DNA of 64,000 nucleotides, from assembly GCA_900708905.1 (NCBI GenBank), contig CAADRB010000004.1, positions 4,567,257 to 4,631,256 on the forward strand, written 5' to 3'. This document shows, piece after piece, positions 49,540 to 63,891 of this stretch. Below the pieces are notes generated by a model. The model ran no database searches. It worked only from the letters and a program-made list of their open reading frames with translations, and was not told where the DNA came from. Both the position numbers and the translations under genes were made by a program. This DNA comes from Hymenolepis diminuta (lineage: Eukaryota; Platyhelminthes; Cestoda; Cyclophyllidea; Hymenolepididae). The number at the start of each line of letters is the position of its first letter. Positions within the stretch are counted from its first letter, which is position 1.

Positions 49540-52500
49540 AGCTCACTGATGACACCCCACCCAATATGAGTGTTAGAAAACGCCTTCCTAAATGAGCTTG
49601 TGGATGTTTTTAGTTACTTTATCTGATTTACAACAGATGTGATCAGAATCTATCATTATTTTAATTATTTAACAATTCCATTATTTCATAACTTAAGCTA
49701 ACTGCAAAATTAAAGTCAGTTTGTAATTTTAAGAAAAAAATAAATAATCTCGTGCAAAATATAAGTTTATTTTATTATTATAAATAAAACGGGAATGGGT
49801 ATTAATTCTGGCTTGTCATTTTTTAAATAAATTAATGAATAAATATCACTTCAAACAAATATTGTCTTAGAATTTCGATCAATATTTATTTTCGATCAGT
49901 GCTGTTATTAAGTTAAATTCAATTCTAGCAAGTTTTAAGTCCGTTCAATAAATGCAAGATTAGAGATATTTCTCTAGCGGCCTTTTCTTATTTCAAAGAG
50001 TGATGAAATGCATTTGACTATCCATCAACATTTTCAGGATTTAAAATTGTCGAAATGGATTTAGCGTAATCAACGAATGAGAAATCAATTCATCATTACA
50101 GATGCAAATAGCTACCATGTGTGATTGATGTAATGGATAATTTTAACTGTAAAATAATTTTATTGTGTGGGAAATCCAACTTTTCTCATTACAAATATGT
50201 CTGTCCACTAAAGAAATACTAATTAGAAATTTTATATCAATTGATTAAGCAGGAGTTCTCATTCAAAAGAATTAAATTCAACGTGTAATAGCTGAATTTG
50301 AGAAAGAGATATGAACCTAAAGATGCATCAAGCATGTAAAGAAATACATTGGCCATACAACCACTCTTATTTTTTGGGCTACCGGTTTTATATTCTCAAA
50401 TTATTATTCCAAACTTGAGGCTGCTCGACGAAGAGAACATTTTTCCATGAATACAACTGCCTGAACTAGATAATTACAAGTCAAAGCTGGAAAAGAACAT
50501 CAAAATTCAGAAATGGTGACCATAAAGCCTCGCAGAACTCCCTCTTCAACGTACAAGAACTTGAAAGCTATGCATCCTATTGCCCTATTCGTATCCTCAA
50601 TGCATAAATAAAGGGACGTATGATTTATGCTATTACCATTATTAATAGTGATTTTCAAGAGAGACACTTCAAATGAGTTATTTATGAATTTCTTTCCATT
50701 TATTGAAAGATCGTATCAATGAAATGAATTGGACAAAAAGATGCATAGCTACCAAATATTATTATCCACAGAGGAGAAGGTTGCGAAACTTTATGCGATT
50801 TTGTACATTATGTGTTAATATTATTCAGTTCGATTTCTTTTCCGACTCTACTCTTAAATGTTTCATGCTAAATATCACATTCATAAAGGCGCCTTCCTTT
50901 GCACCTATTCTCTCTCAATTTTTCTTTTTAATGAACAGCTTTTAATGTGGAAGGTACATCTAACAGCAAATAATTTGAAGAGTGATTGCGTAGTCAAATT
51001 CTTTTCATTCGTGGAGTATCCAAAATGAAGTCTTTTAAGCTTGCAGAGTTCACTGCTGTTCTAGTATTAGTTAGTGCTATTATAATAAAACAAGCAATAA
51101 AAATGTTATTTTATTAGAACTTTTATAAGGGTTCAGTTCCTCTTTCGTACTTTGGACTGCTCACCGAAGTATACTACAAACCTAAGTGACAGAAGGAAAA
51201 GGTCTGAAGCTCGTAAAACGGTTTATTTATTAAGAAAATAAATTTGCTCATTTCGATGCAGAAGTACTGGTCTCTTGAGTAGCCACTAATTGCAGTTATG
51301 ACGGGATTCGAACTTCAGCTAAGAAGGTAGGACCCCAAAAATCGATAAATCAGTTCACAAGAGAAGAGGCTTGCGAAGTTCACTCAGGTGTACCGAAGCT
51401 ATTTAATTCGACTTCCTGACAAGTACACTGCAATAAACTTACTATAACTTCAAAATTTAATCTTATTTTTATTGCTTAATTTAAAGTACGCAGTAAAACT
51501 TTTGAAAAATAAACGATCAATAGACAATGACAATTTAAAATTATGACATTAATAAGGTAAATATATAAAATTGAAGGGTAAAATCGTTCAAGTTTAATTT
51601 AGATTAAAATTTAATCAAATTGCCCCGAAGTTAATGAGAAATGATTATGAAGTCTAATTTTGAACAAATCTCTGGAGAATTTTTTGAGGAACAACAATAT
51701 AAGAGGAAAAAGGAGTAAAGCTTTAAATGCTAATTTCAAATGATTCTTCCTTTGGTTTCGAGTATTTAATATATCTTAATGGTAACGATTTATTTTGAAA
51801 AGGATATCATCGACAATCTAAGAGAGTTTTAAGTTAATTCTTTATAAAATCATACAACAATATTCCAGAGTTCAATTTGTAGATGCTGTGTTGGAAAAGT
51901 TCATATTTTCAGTTATATACCATTACGTTATTTCAAATCATAAAATTTTAATTCGTCCTTATTGATGAGATAACCGTGAACTAGTATCACTTATATTCTA
52001 ATAACAAAACTTAATAAATGATATTGAACACCAAAAATGGTGTTAGGGAGTTAAGGAACGCGTGATTAAGAAGGTCAAGCACACTGCTTGAATGGCTTCT
52101 AGTCACCTTGCGTTTATCAAGGGCCGTTAATGAAAAAATTTCTACCTACAACTATCACTCAACCAAAAGGCAAGGTTAACTGAGATCTTTGTAAAGTCAA
52201 GTCTCATCTTAGGATTACACTCTCACACCGCCATGAGATTTGAAGAACCCGCTCAATAGATTCCACTGAAGAATTCTGCGATCAAGCTTCAATAAATATG
52301 ATTCTGCCAATGCAACGCGACGTAGAGTCTCCTAGTTCCTTTAAAAGAAACCTCTTCTCAGCCAAAAGGTACCACACATAACCAGAAAAGCATATTTGAC
52401 GTGTTGGCTAAGGTAAATTAATGAACTGTCATGAAATTCATGGGCATGTCCGATTTTTCACAAGTGAAACACTTAACATTGTCAGTTTCCGTTTCTCAAA

Positions 52501-53099
52501 CTTGGAAACATCACTCCTAGGGAATTCGTGCAAGCATAGTAATATGCAACGTTGTAAAAGAAGTTTGTAGGAAAGAGAGCGTTGCTTTCGCACAAACATT
52601 AGGATCAGTAACAACTTCAGGATAATTTAAGTATTGCATCTTGTGAGAATTTTGAAAAAATCGCAAAATTCTCCCCTTCAGAGGTTGCAGACGATCAAAT
52701 TTAATAAATAAATATAAAAGTATTGATATGCCTGCACATATTCTCTCTCTGATAAACAAAATTTAAAATATATGCCTCCATTTGTCCAAAAGTGCAGTGT
52801 ATACTATCCTCATAAATAAAAAGATGTTTTAATTTAGCCATTTTGATCCACTGACCGAGGGATCCGTCAATATACCGTAAACAAAGTAGTGAATGCTATC
52901 AAATCCTACTCGTCAAATTTCATCTCTAGAACACATTTCCTGTCCAGCCGGTATCTTTGTTTATTAGCTTTATACTGATCCCTAAAGCTGTAAACTAAAT
53001 GCCCATTCATTAATCCTACCGTAACAAAGAATTTCTATTTTATGTGACAGCTATATGTAGAAGGCCGACGGAATGAATCTTGCGTGTGCTTGAACATTT
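49540..53099. other. intergenic, no gene seen
   Basis: AT-rich and without recognisable coding sequence on either strand. One minus-strand frame of 80 codons (52517-52759) shows no resemblance to a family. Confidence 0.5.
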
Positions 53100-53395
53100 T
53101 TGAGCATACACAGTGCTACCGATCGTGTATCGAGCAAGCATGGACGTGCATGCAGCAGTCAATATTAGTGCAGCGTAGCGTTAATTGTACTCAATTAGTG
53201 AGCATTTTTTGCAGTTAACTCTCTCCACACGATACTCCGTGTTCTCGCTACTCTGAGCGTAAAATAACTAATTTTAAGGGAAGTTTATGCTAGAGGACTC
53301 TGCTAGAAGCTAATTGCACTTATCTGCACCTATCTGGACTTCTAAGAAGATTACTAAAGTTTAGCCAAGGTCTCATTCGTGTAGTATCCGCTACA
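53100..53395 (+). mobile_element. LTR-like segment, copy 3 of 3
   Basis: Same orientation as copy 2. It shares GAGCAAGCATGGACGTG with copy 1 and the last part (CTATCTGGACT, AAGATTAC, GTGTAGTATCCGCTACA) with copy 2. The TATA box is degraded. The three copies together outline the full LTR, with copies 1 and 3 preserving its front and copies 2 and 3 its end. Confidence 0.65.
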
Positions 53396-56300
53396 CTGTC
53401 AGCTTTCAGTTCATCGTCGATAAAATAAATGCGTAATTTCATTAATGCAATTAACCCTTTCACGATGTTGCAAAAATTATTAGAGCAAAAATAATCAGGT
53501 AAACTGTGATTTATTAGAAGCTGTCTAAAAAGTTGTTCCTGCTTTGTGACCTCCCTAATGAAAAATTATTTATTTGCGGAGATAAGTGAGATTTTCGTAT
53601 CGAGATTTCGATATTCAGCTATGAATGCAATGACAATTTTTATGAATAGTTGGAGATTTTCCATCCATGATTAATTCAGCTTTATTGGTAAGATCCATTT
53701 CTTTATCATTATCAAAAGATAATCAGGGAGAATATTAAGAGGAATGTTAAGATAATAGGAAGGTATTCGGGAGCATCTCTTATAAAAAGATCGCATTCCG
53801 TCACTCTTCTTGTTGACCCAACTTAACATGTGTGGACAGTCCCTCACTTCACTGGATATGCACTGATGAGCATTAATCTCTGGACCTCTAACTTGACAGA
53901 TAATCATTTCGATCAATGTGCTACCGACATGCTTACCATTACCAAGAAACATTACGGAGTTAAATTAATTACGTTTAGTTATTTAAAAGCTCGTCAGTAT
54001 TCGTCTGTGAATATTTATTATCAGCGTAAAAGAGCTCTGCATTCGGGTTTTGCAGTCTTTTATTTAAACGGGATTTCACCCATTTAAAATTGAAACCTTA
54101 TGTAAATATTTTCTCGCTGACACCAAATCTGATTCAATAATCACTAATTCTATTGCTTCATACGAGTTAAGGTGTGATAAGAAGTATAATTGCATTGGTG
54201 ATGCTTATAGTCAAATGTTATGCCATATTATTTAAAAGACAGTTCTTTTTATTTCCCATGCCCATTCGGAAATACTTATCTTGTATTGTGGAGTATCACC
54301 ATGGAGCTCCGGTAAGGTGAAAAACTCGAATTCTGCCACTCCTTTTATTCATCCAACTTAATCAGAGGCCTCTGACTTCGCAGACAAGCACGTTAACAAC
54401 AACGCCACTTGGGCACAATGATCCATTCAAAATCTCATAGATGCGCTTTAATGGCAAGATCATTGAGGTTCCATATCGGAATGATCAATTTCATTAAATA
54501 AATTATTGATATCTGGGAGTCTTTTATTTAATATGAAAAGTATGATGTTATAAATAGAACGGGACGTTGTCAAGCCCCGCTACATTCACACTTTATTACT
54601 AATATGCTTTGATTCAAAAAGTTAATCCGAGTCCTCCGTTGTGTTCTCAATATATTTCTTCAGAGTACTTAGATTCACCTTTGTGTGTGTTGAAGCCGGC
54701 AATGTCAATCACTGTTGTCTCGAAGACTTAAAGAAGGAAGCGGTAACGAACGAATGAGTCGATATCTGAATAAATAAATGCAAGTCAACTTATCAACCAA
54801 AATGCATCTAATTCTCCACAGCCATGACGAGATCATCATTCATAAAAAGTAATTAATTAGCAATAGTAGATAAGATGTCCAAAGCAAAATTTCAAAATAT
54901 ATTAACGAATGATTGTCGCTTAGGTATTGTATAAGTGCATATATCAAAGCGATTTTCGTGTCTATGCAGCGATAAATTTGGCGCTACGCCGATTATCAAT
55001 TCCCATTTTATGTGTTCGACAATTCGCCAGAAGTGATAACAGATCATTAAATCTCAAATTTCAGATTCATATAAATGAATTTAAAACTTTCAATGACCCT
55101 TTACTGATTTTGACATGCTTAATTTTCTGGGCGACCTCAAGCTTTTCCGCAGGATTATCGTCCTTCTTCCAGTTGTTTATTTATACCTGAAGTGTTCAAC
55201 CATTTCAGTCATCTCTATGTACATGCTTGTAAGTTGCAGTTTCCTACAAAGCCATCACTATGCCCTTAATGCTCTGATATCCATATAGCTGTTCATATTT
55301 TTATCTAGGGGTAAGTATACCTGACATGTAAACGTAAACAATAAAGAATTCGCGGTTGTTCAACATCACTTCATCAACACACTCACTAGTACCCGGTGAA
55401 CACTTCATTTATAGTTGTTTCCCAATCTTCATTTGACTGATTAAATAAATAATAAATAAATAATTTGAGATGGCGACGAACTCAATCAGGCCTAGACAAT
55501 CTAGGCCAGCGATGCATGTTGACCATCCCACAACACATCAGAAATGTCAAGTCTCAACCCATACCCCCAATGCCTAGGTTCCCAGACTGTCTCCGTATAT
55601 GAGAAAAAACTTTGTGCCCACGCACCAGGTCCGCTGCATCCACATACTCACATACGCAGTCTTTCTCGTTCTTCTGAGCTTTCTCTTTGAACTCAATAAA
55701 GCTCCTCTGCCAACGGTTTTTCTGCTCTATCTTTGCCGTAGTGAAGGTTTGTAGAAGATGAAGGTATAGCCCGAAGTTAACTAGGGCCCAAAATCAGATA
55801 TCCACCTAATATCCACCTTGGTCTTACTCCTTCTCACAGGACTTCTAAATCTGATTGCCACAACCGTCTATTTGATCTAATCTTTTCATTAGATAAAATT
55901 TCTAGAAACTGAAATGGCGAAGTTTGAGGAATATCAACAAGGACAAAAATGAGTTACCTATCAGTTTTTATGGGTTTTGGAAATCCATTCTAACTGCTGG
56001 ACCAAATTCCTATCCACTTAATAATTTTGAGGAATGAAAACAAAATTTGAACTTCTGTATGCAACTACTGTACAAATCTTAGTTAAAAATATACCGTTTT
56101 TTCTCCGAGTTTAGGTTTTAATCGTCTTGGTCTATATTGAGCGATGTCGAAGCATTATCACGGCCGTGACGGTGGATAAAACATTCTGCTTTCCGCACAT
56201 CTACTGATACTTCAGCTTGGATTTAAGAATAAATCTGCCATGGATTTGATGCTTATTCGACCTGTATTGGTCAATTATCCATCAATATATCTTTCTCTAT

Positions 56301-59300
56301 CAGTAGCATAAAGTCACTAGGTGGCAATATGTCAACATGTTATGGTGTTCTCGCTTATACGTGACCTGAGTCAAACTTACAAAATTTTCGATATTTTAGT
56401 GGTGACCTGTCTCTATGCCAAAACCGTTCTACTAATTGGATTCATTTCAACATTTTAGATTGTATCTGCTCCCTTTTAACTGTGTTCAATTACGACATAG
56501 TGAATTGGGAAGAGAATTAAACTTTCTCGATAGATTAAAAATCCAAACGTACTTATTTCAGCACACTGTTTTAATTTCGACTTTTCTTCTTTCAGCATTT
56601 ATTGCCACTTTAAGTCATTACTTCACGAAAATGTTCTCTATCGTTTTTGTTTCAACATCAGAGACTCCATAGTTTCCTTAGGATCCAATCTGGGTAACTT
56701 TGACTGGCACCACCACTGAATCTCAACATTACCAACTTACTTAGCTTTATCTGACTTATCGATCACGTATTTGATCAATTCTAACGAGACTATCAACGAT
56801 CCACAGCTATAAAACCCTCTTGGGATTCTCTCGAAATCACGCCACTGCTAACAGTCATTTCCTTCGCTGATTCTCAACGCCACAGCACGTTACTTCTACA
56901 TTGCCGCCTCACTAACGTGAGTACACAACCCCCTGATCTAACTACTCTTTTGTTCGAATGTGTCTCTTCCTCCATTACCTCTCATTAATTCGTGTACTCT
57001 GCGGCAGTATTGATCTGCCACGTATTTGGTGGCTCTTACATCGTCTATAAACTATGCAAAAGGAAAGTATAGAGGTTAAACGAATGTAGAATTGCCATTA
57101 AAACACGTTTAATATACAATCATTAACAGAGTAAAAATAAATATGACTGATGCCAGATATATGGTCACGGATCATAGAGCACTATTGCACAGAGAAAAAA
57201 AGAGAGACCATGTGTTCTAAGGGTAATTGCGTATCGACTAAACTGGTCATTAAAAATTGATTAATGTGTAATTTTTAGAGTTTTAAACATCTCAACATTT
57301 GGTTATTCTATCGAAAGGCAACTTCAAGCGAATTTGGATTCTGCTAAGCAGTTTGACTATTTCATAAAACACAATGCAATCGAAACAATAGCAACCTGCA
57401 TAGCCAAAAAAACAAAAACATGTCAATGAATTGTGGGAAAAAATTAGCATATTGTACTTCACTTCGTAAATTAAGTGAGAAAATACGAAACCTCAAATTT
57501 CCATTTTAATCTCCTAACCATTATTTTGCTCACATTAATGAGGTATATTGTGAGGCAGAGTTTAATTGCCTACTCGCATCATACCAAATTTTACTCCTCT
57601 CTGTTGTAAAATAACAACTTGATAATATAGATGGAATTTTCTTGCAGGAATAATGGCAAAGAATTTGTATTTGCGGATGTATTATCGCTTATCAGTATAA
57701 AGTAAGTCGTGCACCGTCTAAGATTATCGAAAAGAGAACGATCCAAAAGTAGAAATTAAGTAGTATACCCGTAGAAAAGCGTAAACAGTAGCCCTTGAAT
57801 CTTCATTGACGGGCTCTCAAAACTGAAAGTGGTTGACATTGAGGGCAACTGTCTTAATAATAGTAATAAATTTATTTATTTATTTAAGGATTGTATGGGA
57901 AAGGAGGATACATAGGTTACAAATAATAATTTATTACTTCTTCATTAGCCATCAGTTTTGTAAGCTACCATTCCGCCAAATTAACTTATTATTCAGTTGA
58001 TTTTTACCATAAAAATTAAATGTAGGTCAGTTTTCTTACAATCGAAATGCATTAAATCAAAATGATAAAATCTTATATCAACTATTCACTGACACTACTT
58101 TTCCCGTTTCAAATGAGGAGTACAAAGCCGATGATTCATCGTATTGGTCACGTGATGCATTGAAACGACCTATAATACACGCCGCAGCCAAAAAACTGCA
58201 TGCGACAGCACGCGTCATTCATCCTAACATGACTCATGGGCTTTATTTCAAATTTCATACGTCTGCGTTTCTAGTGGACTGCAGTTTCCTGCACGCGTGA
58301 TCTGCTGATATAACAGATGTAGCCGGCAGATTTTTGCCATATCACTCTTTATTTCTGTAATATTTCAGAAAGCGAGCACACTAAAAAGAAACTAAAGGAT
58401 AAATTTTCCAAACGATAATTATGCGATCATTCTCATGCCTTGTCCCACTTTTCCACAAATGCTGGGTTTATTCTGGGATTGGTTGCCTGAAAGCTCACAC
58501 TTAACGGTTGGGAATCATGTCACCTATCTATTTTATCAGAATGACTTATTAAAGTGATGACTTAAAATTAAAATTAGAACCTGTACTGTTTGAAACCCTG
58601 GGGAAGAAAGAATGATAATCCCTTCTGGCGGATATCTTATTATTTGTGGCGAATAAAAATTCATTGCTGGTGGTGCAGTGGCCAACGCAAATGCCTGTCA
58701 AGTCAGGGGTTACTAGACGAACGCTCATCCGCGGATGGCAAACGGTGCTAGTTAATGCAAGATTCCCAACTGAGAGCTCAAGGATAACTTCCCTCCGTTC
58801 AAATCAACTGTCGTTAACATTTCCATTGATAAGATTGAAATGCTCATTGCGCCCTTTGAAATTGCTGGCTTTAAAAAAGCTATTCTTCATTTTAAAATGA
58901 AGTCAGGGAAGCCGAATCAAATTAAACCATGACTAACAATTATCTGCTTACATAAGTGGGTTTAACTTCAATTCTGTCAACGGAATTGGTACACATCTTC
59001 GCTCCCTCACATTCTATTTTGTTTGAAAGATGGCAATTAGTTAAAAGTGTCATAGTTTAGCCAAACTTGACTGTCCATACACTAGACCCTAAGTTTACAT
59101 TCTTCCTATACAAAACTCTGCAAACACAAACAACTAGACTGTTTAATGAGAAAAAATAAATTTCTTCAGACCATGGGTTTCTAAGTCAGATTTGTGTTAT
59201 CTGAGAATACAGAGTTATCAAATTAATCGTACGATACCCTTTTTGATCAGCTATATTCTTTCCTACATAGAGTATCTCATGGGTTAAATGACCACTTGCC

Positions 59301-60547
59301 TATTACTACACTTTAATAATATCAACTTTAAAGCATAGTGTTTCTAATGCTGCTTTCGTTCTTCTGTTTGTTGTTTAATTCTGGTAAGATGTCCCAGCCA
59401 TAGCACCGTACAATGACTGTATTAACAATATACCATTACTATACTAGTCCTAATATTATACTCGCCGTCTAATTTCTTAATTATATAACTTGTGTGTTGA
59501 TCTTCAAAAACGTCTCTGAACTAGTCACTCCATCTTGCCCACAAATGATGGCAAAGAAATGAAAGGTTATGCAAATATAATGATGACAAAATACTTGATA
59601 CAGAAGAAGGGTGCTGAAAATAACAACAGTATTCGAAGTAGTACTGTTATCAGCACCAAAACTATGACAATGGCACGTAGCAATACATAATAGGAACAAA
59701 TGGGAGGAGGGATAAAGGAGAGGGAGAAAGAAAACTACTCAAGAGAGTCAAAGACCAGATAGACATTCCCCATCTTTTCAGTCTTTCTTCCACTCACAAT
59801 TTCGTCTATCATTTATATAAGCTTATCATCAATATCAATAGAGGAGGAAGTAAAATGTTTAGTATCAAGCTGGTTTAATAAATAAGGAGTAGGTGAGAAA
59901 GAGAGAACAAAGCCTCCTTTCAAATAGAGTAGCCTGAGATTGTTATCTTGGTGGTGGTGGTGGTGGTTGAGACGGCAACGATTTCAAACATGGCACAAAG
60001 ACAAACAGCAACAGTAGTTCACAAGAGAGGGGGAGAGAAAACATCCATGAGGAGGTGATGAGTGCAAAAATAAAATGCCAAGAAGAGGAAAACAGGTGTA
60101 ATCATGTCCTGTTGAAGGTTCTTACAGAGAAAGAGAGGAACCTGAGACACAAACATCAAGTAGAAAACTACGGGTAAGGGCAGGAGATTCAGAACGCAAT
60201 GAAAAAATATTCACATGGGTACATTATGACACTACAGAGAACGTGTGAAACAATGATAGGGTGAGGAAAGTGATGAAGCATCTACAAGATCAGAGCGAAA
60301 GACTTTGGGAGTGGAGCCTCTCAGAAGTAGTGGTGATTGTATTACTCTTGTGGGCGCTCAGAGAGTAAAAGGGAAAAGGAGGAGGGAGGGGTGTTACAAA
60401 CTAAGGGGAACGAGTGGACCTGAGGGAGTTTGAGATCTCTAGTGTGGTGATCATAAGAGGGCTTCAACTAAAGTGATAAAGAAAAACACAAACTAGAAGT
60501 AATTCTAATTCAGCACATGTTAAGAACGGTTAAAAGTGAACACTTAC
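53396..60547. other. gene-poor region left of the Gln-rich gene
   Basis: No complete gene recognised. 55380-55830 is LTR-like: TGGCGACGAACTC near 55472, ACTCAATAAAGCTCC near 55690 and a C-rich composition. (TTTA)n occurs at 57869-57887 and (GGT)n at 59950-59966. The stretch 59700-60540 is purine-rich on the plus strand and should contain the 3' end of the Gln-rich gene, whose last coding exon I could not fix. Confidence 0.4.
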
Positions 60548-63500
60548 GTTCTAATACATCGTTAACAAGATCATCTGTCAACTGAATGTCTTCATTGGCT
60601 CTATCTGCATTGTTTTCAGCAATGGTATTATCCAGAATATCATCATTGAGGATAGCGTTGGGGGTAGTCATTCTATCGGCAGACATATATTCCGTAGACG
60701 GTGTCTGCTGATAGGGAATCTGCTGCTTTTGGAATTCTACAGGCGGTTGCGACTGTGATTGCTGCTGTTGCTGGGTCGTTAATAGATGCTGATCAGAGTT
60801 AGCGTACTGCATCAAATTTTCCAGCGGTGATCCAAATTCACTATTCGAGGGTATATTCGGAGGACATTGAACTGCCTGTTGATATTGTGGCGGTGGTGGC
60901 GGCTGTGCATAATAAAATCCATTTCCTCCCCCACTTCCTCCTCCGCCTACCATTGCAGAGTTATTCATGAGTTCAGGAGGACGTGGTCGTCTCTGACCGA
61001 TAGTTGGCGAAATCTGTGAACGACCACCAGAAGAAGTAAATGGAACTTCCATGCCTTGAGCTAGACAACGACTTGTAACTTTCTCCCGAAGATTAGCCTT
61101 CACTTGACTAGAAAGTAAGAACACATTAAATAGCACATTAGTTTACATAATACAGGATGGCAATTTTATCCTCAAAAGACTTACGAATTTGCAGGCAATG
61201 GTTGATTTTGTTGGAGGGCCACTGAGAGGGGTGAAAGTGGAGCTGATGTATGGCTAGACTGAGGATGTGACATCATTTGGTGTTGATGCTGGCTCTGTTG
61301 CTGATAGGCAGCATACTGATGTCGATCATAGTAGCCCGCAGAGTAGTTGCTGGCAGATTGGGGCATAGGTTGTGGACGTGACAGTGGAATCTGTATTTGC
61401 GGGGGAATCCTCTGAGGCGATTGCTGATACATCATTTGTTGCTGTTGAGACTGATGCAAATGACGAGTGGGTTGCTGCTGTTGATAATAAGCAGATAGCT
61501 GTTGTGGCTGTTGACTGTGGTATTGCTGAGGAATTTTTGGCTGAATTGGTGGCAAGTGAGTGGCGCTGGTGGTGGTGGCATAACCTGGACTGCTGCCGTA
61601 CATCGGTTGGGAAGGCGGTGGACCGTAGTGATGACCCTGCTGTGGTAGTGGTGGTGGTGGGAGATTAGAAGATCCAAGGAGGGGTTGATTGTGAACCATT
61701 GAACGATCCTGGTAATCGTAATTAACTGGAGCCAGATGTCCTCCTGAATACTCGTAATTTTGTGACATGGAGGGTATCTAGAGACAGACAAGATCAATTA
61801 ATTATAAAACATTTTAAAATTCAAATAAACAGTAAAAATTTCGCTGACCATTTGCTGCTCAGGCGAGTACATATTCTGATGATATCCAGTTGGCGCAACC
61901 CTAACATTCGGTGCGACTTCCTTTAACTGTCGAGAGAAGTCTTCCAGTGGTAATCTTTGATTAGACATCAGCTGAGGAGCATCATATTCATTATAGACCA
62001 TGCCATTGTTGTTACTTAGCGGTCCATAGTTCGAGTTCGGTTGGGATTGAGGATGCTGTGGGGGCGGCATGGAGCCGGGTTGTTGTTGGCTCGGAGGTCC
62101 CTCGAGCATTGAGTGACCGCCCTGTCCGTAGGTCGTGACCTGACCCACGTTCTGGTGGAATATGAGTCGCTTTAAAAATAGTGGTGAAGCAAGTTAGGAG
62201 CGGGGTTTGGTTGCTGATGAGTTTAAAACAAGCACCATGCTGCACCAAATGATGAGGGGAAAGGGAAGGGAAGGATGAAAAGGGGGATTTCAATTACCTG
62301 ACGTTCATAGTAATGATGTGAGCTGGGACGTTGACGGCGCTGGTTTTCGGCCTCTTCTGCAATCTGAGCGGCCGCAGCCGCAGCAGCTCTTCGATTCTTT
62401 TCCAAAGTTGCGGCTAAAATAAAATTCAATTTATTTAAAAAGCATTAAAAACTCATTAACCATAAGCTGGCAAAAGATTTTTGATAGAATTTGCAGCTAT
62501 TATCAAAACTACAACAATTGCCTCTTTAATTATCCTGCCAATCATACCACCTAATTTTTTGAGCCCGCACAACATGAAATTTAAGCCTTCTTCTGCTTAT
62601 AAATGATTCGTAAAATATGTAACCTTTCATTTATGAAAACTGTCAGCTAATGTAACTCCCCCCTTCCAATTGCCATTCAAAACATTTCCAACTGGACCAT
62701 TTACACAAAAAGATGGACAGAACAGATAAAAGCAGATCCTGGCATAACTTCACATCGACAACTTAGAAAGAAAATTCAAACTAGAAACTACATAGATATT
62801 TTGGAAATAACGATAAGGGACTAACCTTTATGTACCGGGATTAAAGTAAGACCAAAGTATTCAACAAGATGCCTGGGTCGGGCATCTGTAGGAAGCATCA
62901 AGGTACGAGAAGACAACCATAAAAATTCCACAGAAATGCAGATTTAGATCCGTTCCACTCTTCATATATACGCTAAATGGTTTTAGGTGGGCCCTGCTCT
63001 TCAATAAATATCTCTAAGTGGCTCACGCGCAGTTGCAAGACCAGCAAACAACGAATAAACTTTCATCTTCCAAATCGTGCGTGCACCACACATGAGAGAA
63101 TACGACAGAGGCTAATCAAAGACAGCCTTGACCTCCAGTGTAAAGAAAACGTTGTCAAGATAACCATTAGAAGAAGCTGTGAACAATCAGCTATGTCATG
63201 AACGATGATGATGACAGCCTAAAAGAATCTAATCCTCACTTATACGTGATCCGGATGGGGAATGACCGCAAACTAAGGCTTTGGACGGAAAATAGGGTTG
63301 ATCATATAATAAACTACGTGATGAGTCCTGAAATCACTCACTACTTTAAAAACCATCTGAAGACAGTGAAAAACAACAACTTACGAGACATGCTCCTATT
63401 CAGGTCCATAGCATTGACAGCCGACGGTGGAGCCGAAGAGCTAGAACCCCGAGGTCCATTCAATATTTCAGGGGCAGTCGTTTGAGATGGATGAAGCTTT

Positions 63501-63891
63501 GTAGAGGAGGAGGTTCCTGCTAACCCTATATGTTGCTGTTGCGCCGGTACAGATGGACATGAGTCGTACCTAGCACGTCTCTCATTGCCACCGACCATCA
63601 GAGCATCAGAGGAGAGTTCAAAGAAAGAAGGTGGTGGAGGTGGTGGGGCAGCTTGAGCAGCTTGAGCTGCAGCGTCCACTTCAGCCGTCAAAGACTCCCA
63701 GGGATCAGCTCCTTGAAGCAATCGACAAAGAGAGGAGTTCGCAAGAGTCATATCCTCCTCTTCAGTTGACCGACGTGGCTCTGGCTTTCTTGGTAGAGAA
63801 GCCAGACTCATTCCATCTGAGGATTCCATTCGTGGTTGCTTTGGAGGTGATGGCCCATCTCCTTTTGGCGTTGATTGGTTGATTTGCTCGT
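60548..63891 (-). CDS. Gln/Pro-rich low-complexity protein, partial (five exons)
   Basis: Exons in coding order: 63385-63891, 62298-62413, 61849-62169, 61185-61777, 60548-61107. All internal introns are GT-AG and the phases fit (phase 1 into the first visible exon, then 1, 0, 0, 2, leaving phase 1 at the end), giving about 698 residues. The first exon has a Ser-rich part, SLCRLLQGADPWESL, a run of Ala/Gln and then Pro. The second encodes a charged Ala-rich helix (EKNRRAAAAAAAQ, EEAENQRRQR). The third to fifth are rich in Gln, Pro, Ser and Tyr, with many PPPP and QQQ runs and a final acidic ILNDDILDNTIAEN. No catalytic domain or known motif is visible. The composition suits a disordered nuclear co-regulator or cytoskeletal scaffold, but I do not recognise the family. 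The 5' end lies beyond the right edge, and the last exon to the left is unresolved. Confidence 0.75.
62414..63384 (-). other. 971-bp intron of the Gln-rich gene
   Basis: Plus-strand open frames at 62977-63201 and 63198-63485 partly cover this intron but show no family resemblance, and the second overlaps the coding exon antisense. I see no nested gene. Confidence 0.4.

Noticed and set aside
51276..51350. possible tRNA on the minus strand (GTTCGAATCC T-loop-like word)
   Set aside because: The flanking bases do not form a T stem, and no D arm or anticodon arm could be drawn at proper spacing.
58660..58740. tRNA-derived SINE head (GGTGGTGCAGTGGCC with GGGGTTACTAGAC)
   Set aside because: The second block departs from the B box consensus and no cloverleaf forms; one copy only was seen.
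61372..61668. 98-codon plus-strand frame opposite the Gln-rich gene
   Set aside because: It is an antisense shadow of CAG/CCA repeats; its Val/Trp-rich peptide is a composition artefact.
63198..63485. plus-strand frame overlapping the first visible exon of the Gln-rich gene
   Set aside because: The second half is antisense to well-phased coding sequence and the first half has no resemblance to a family.
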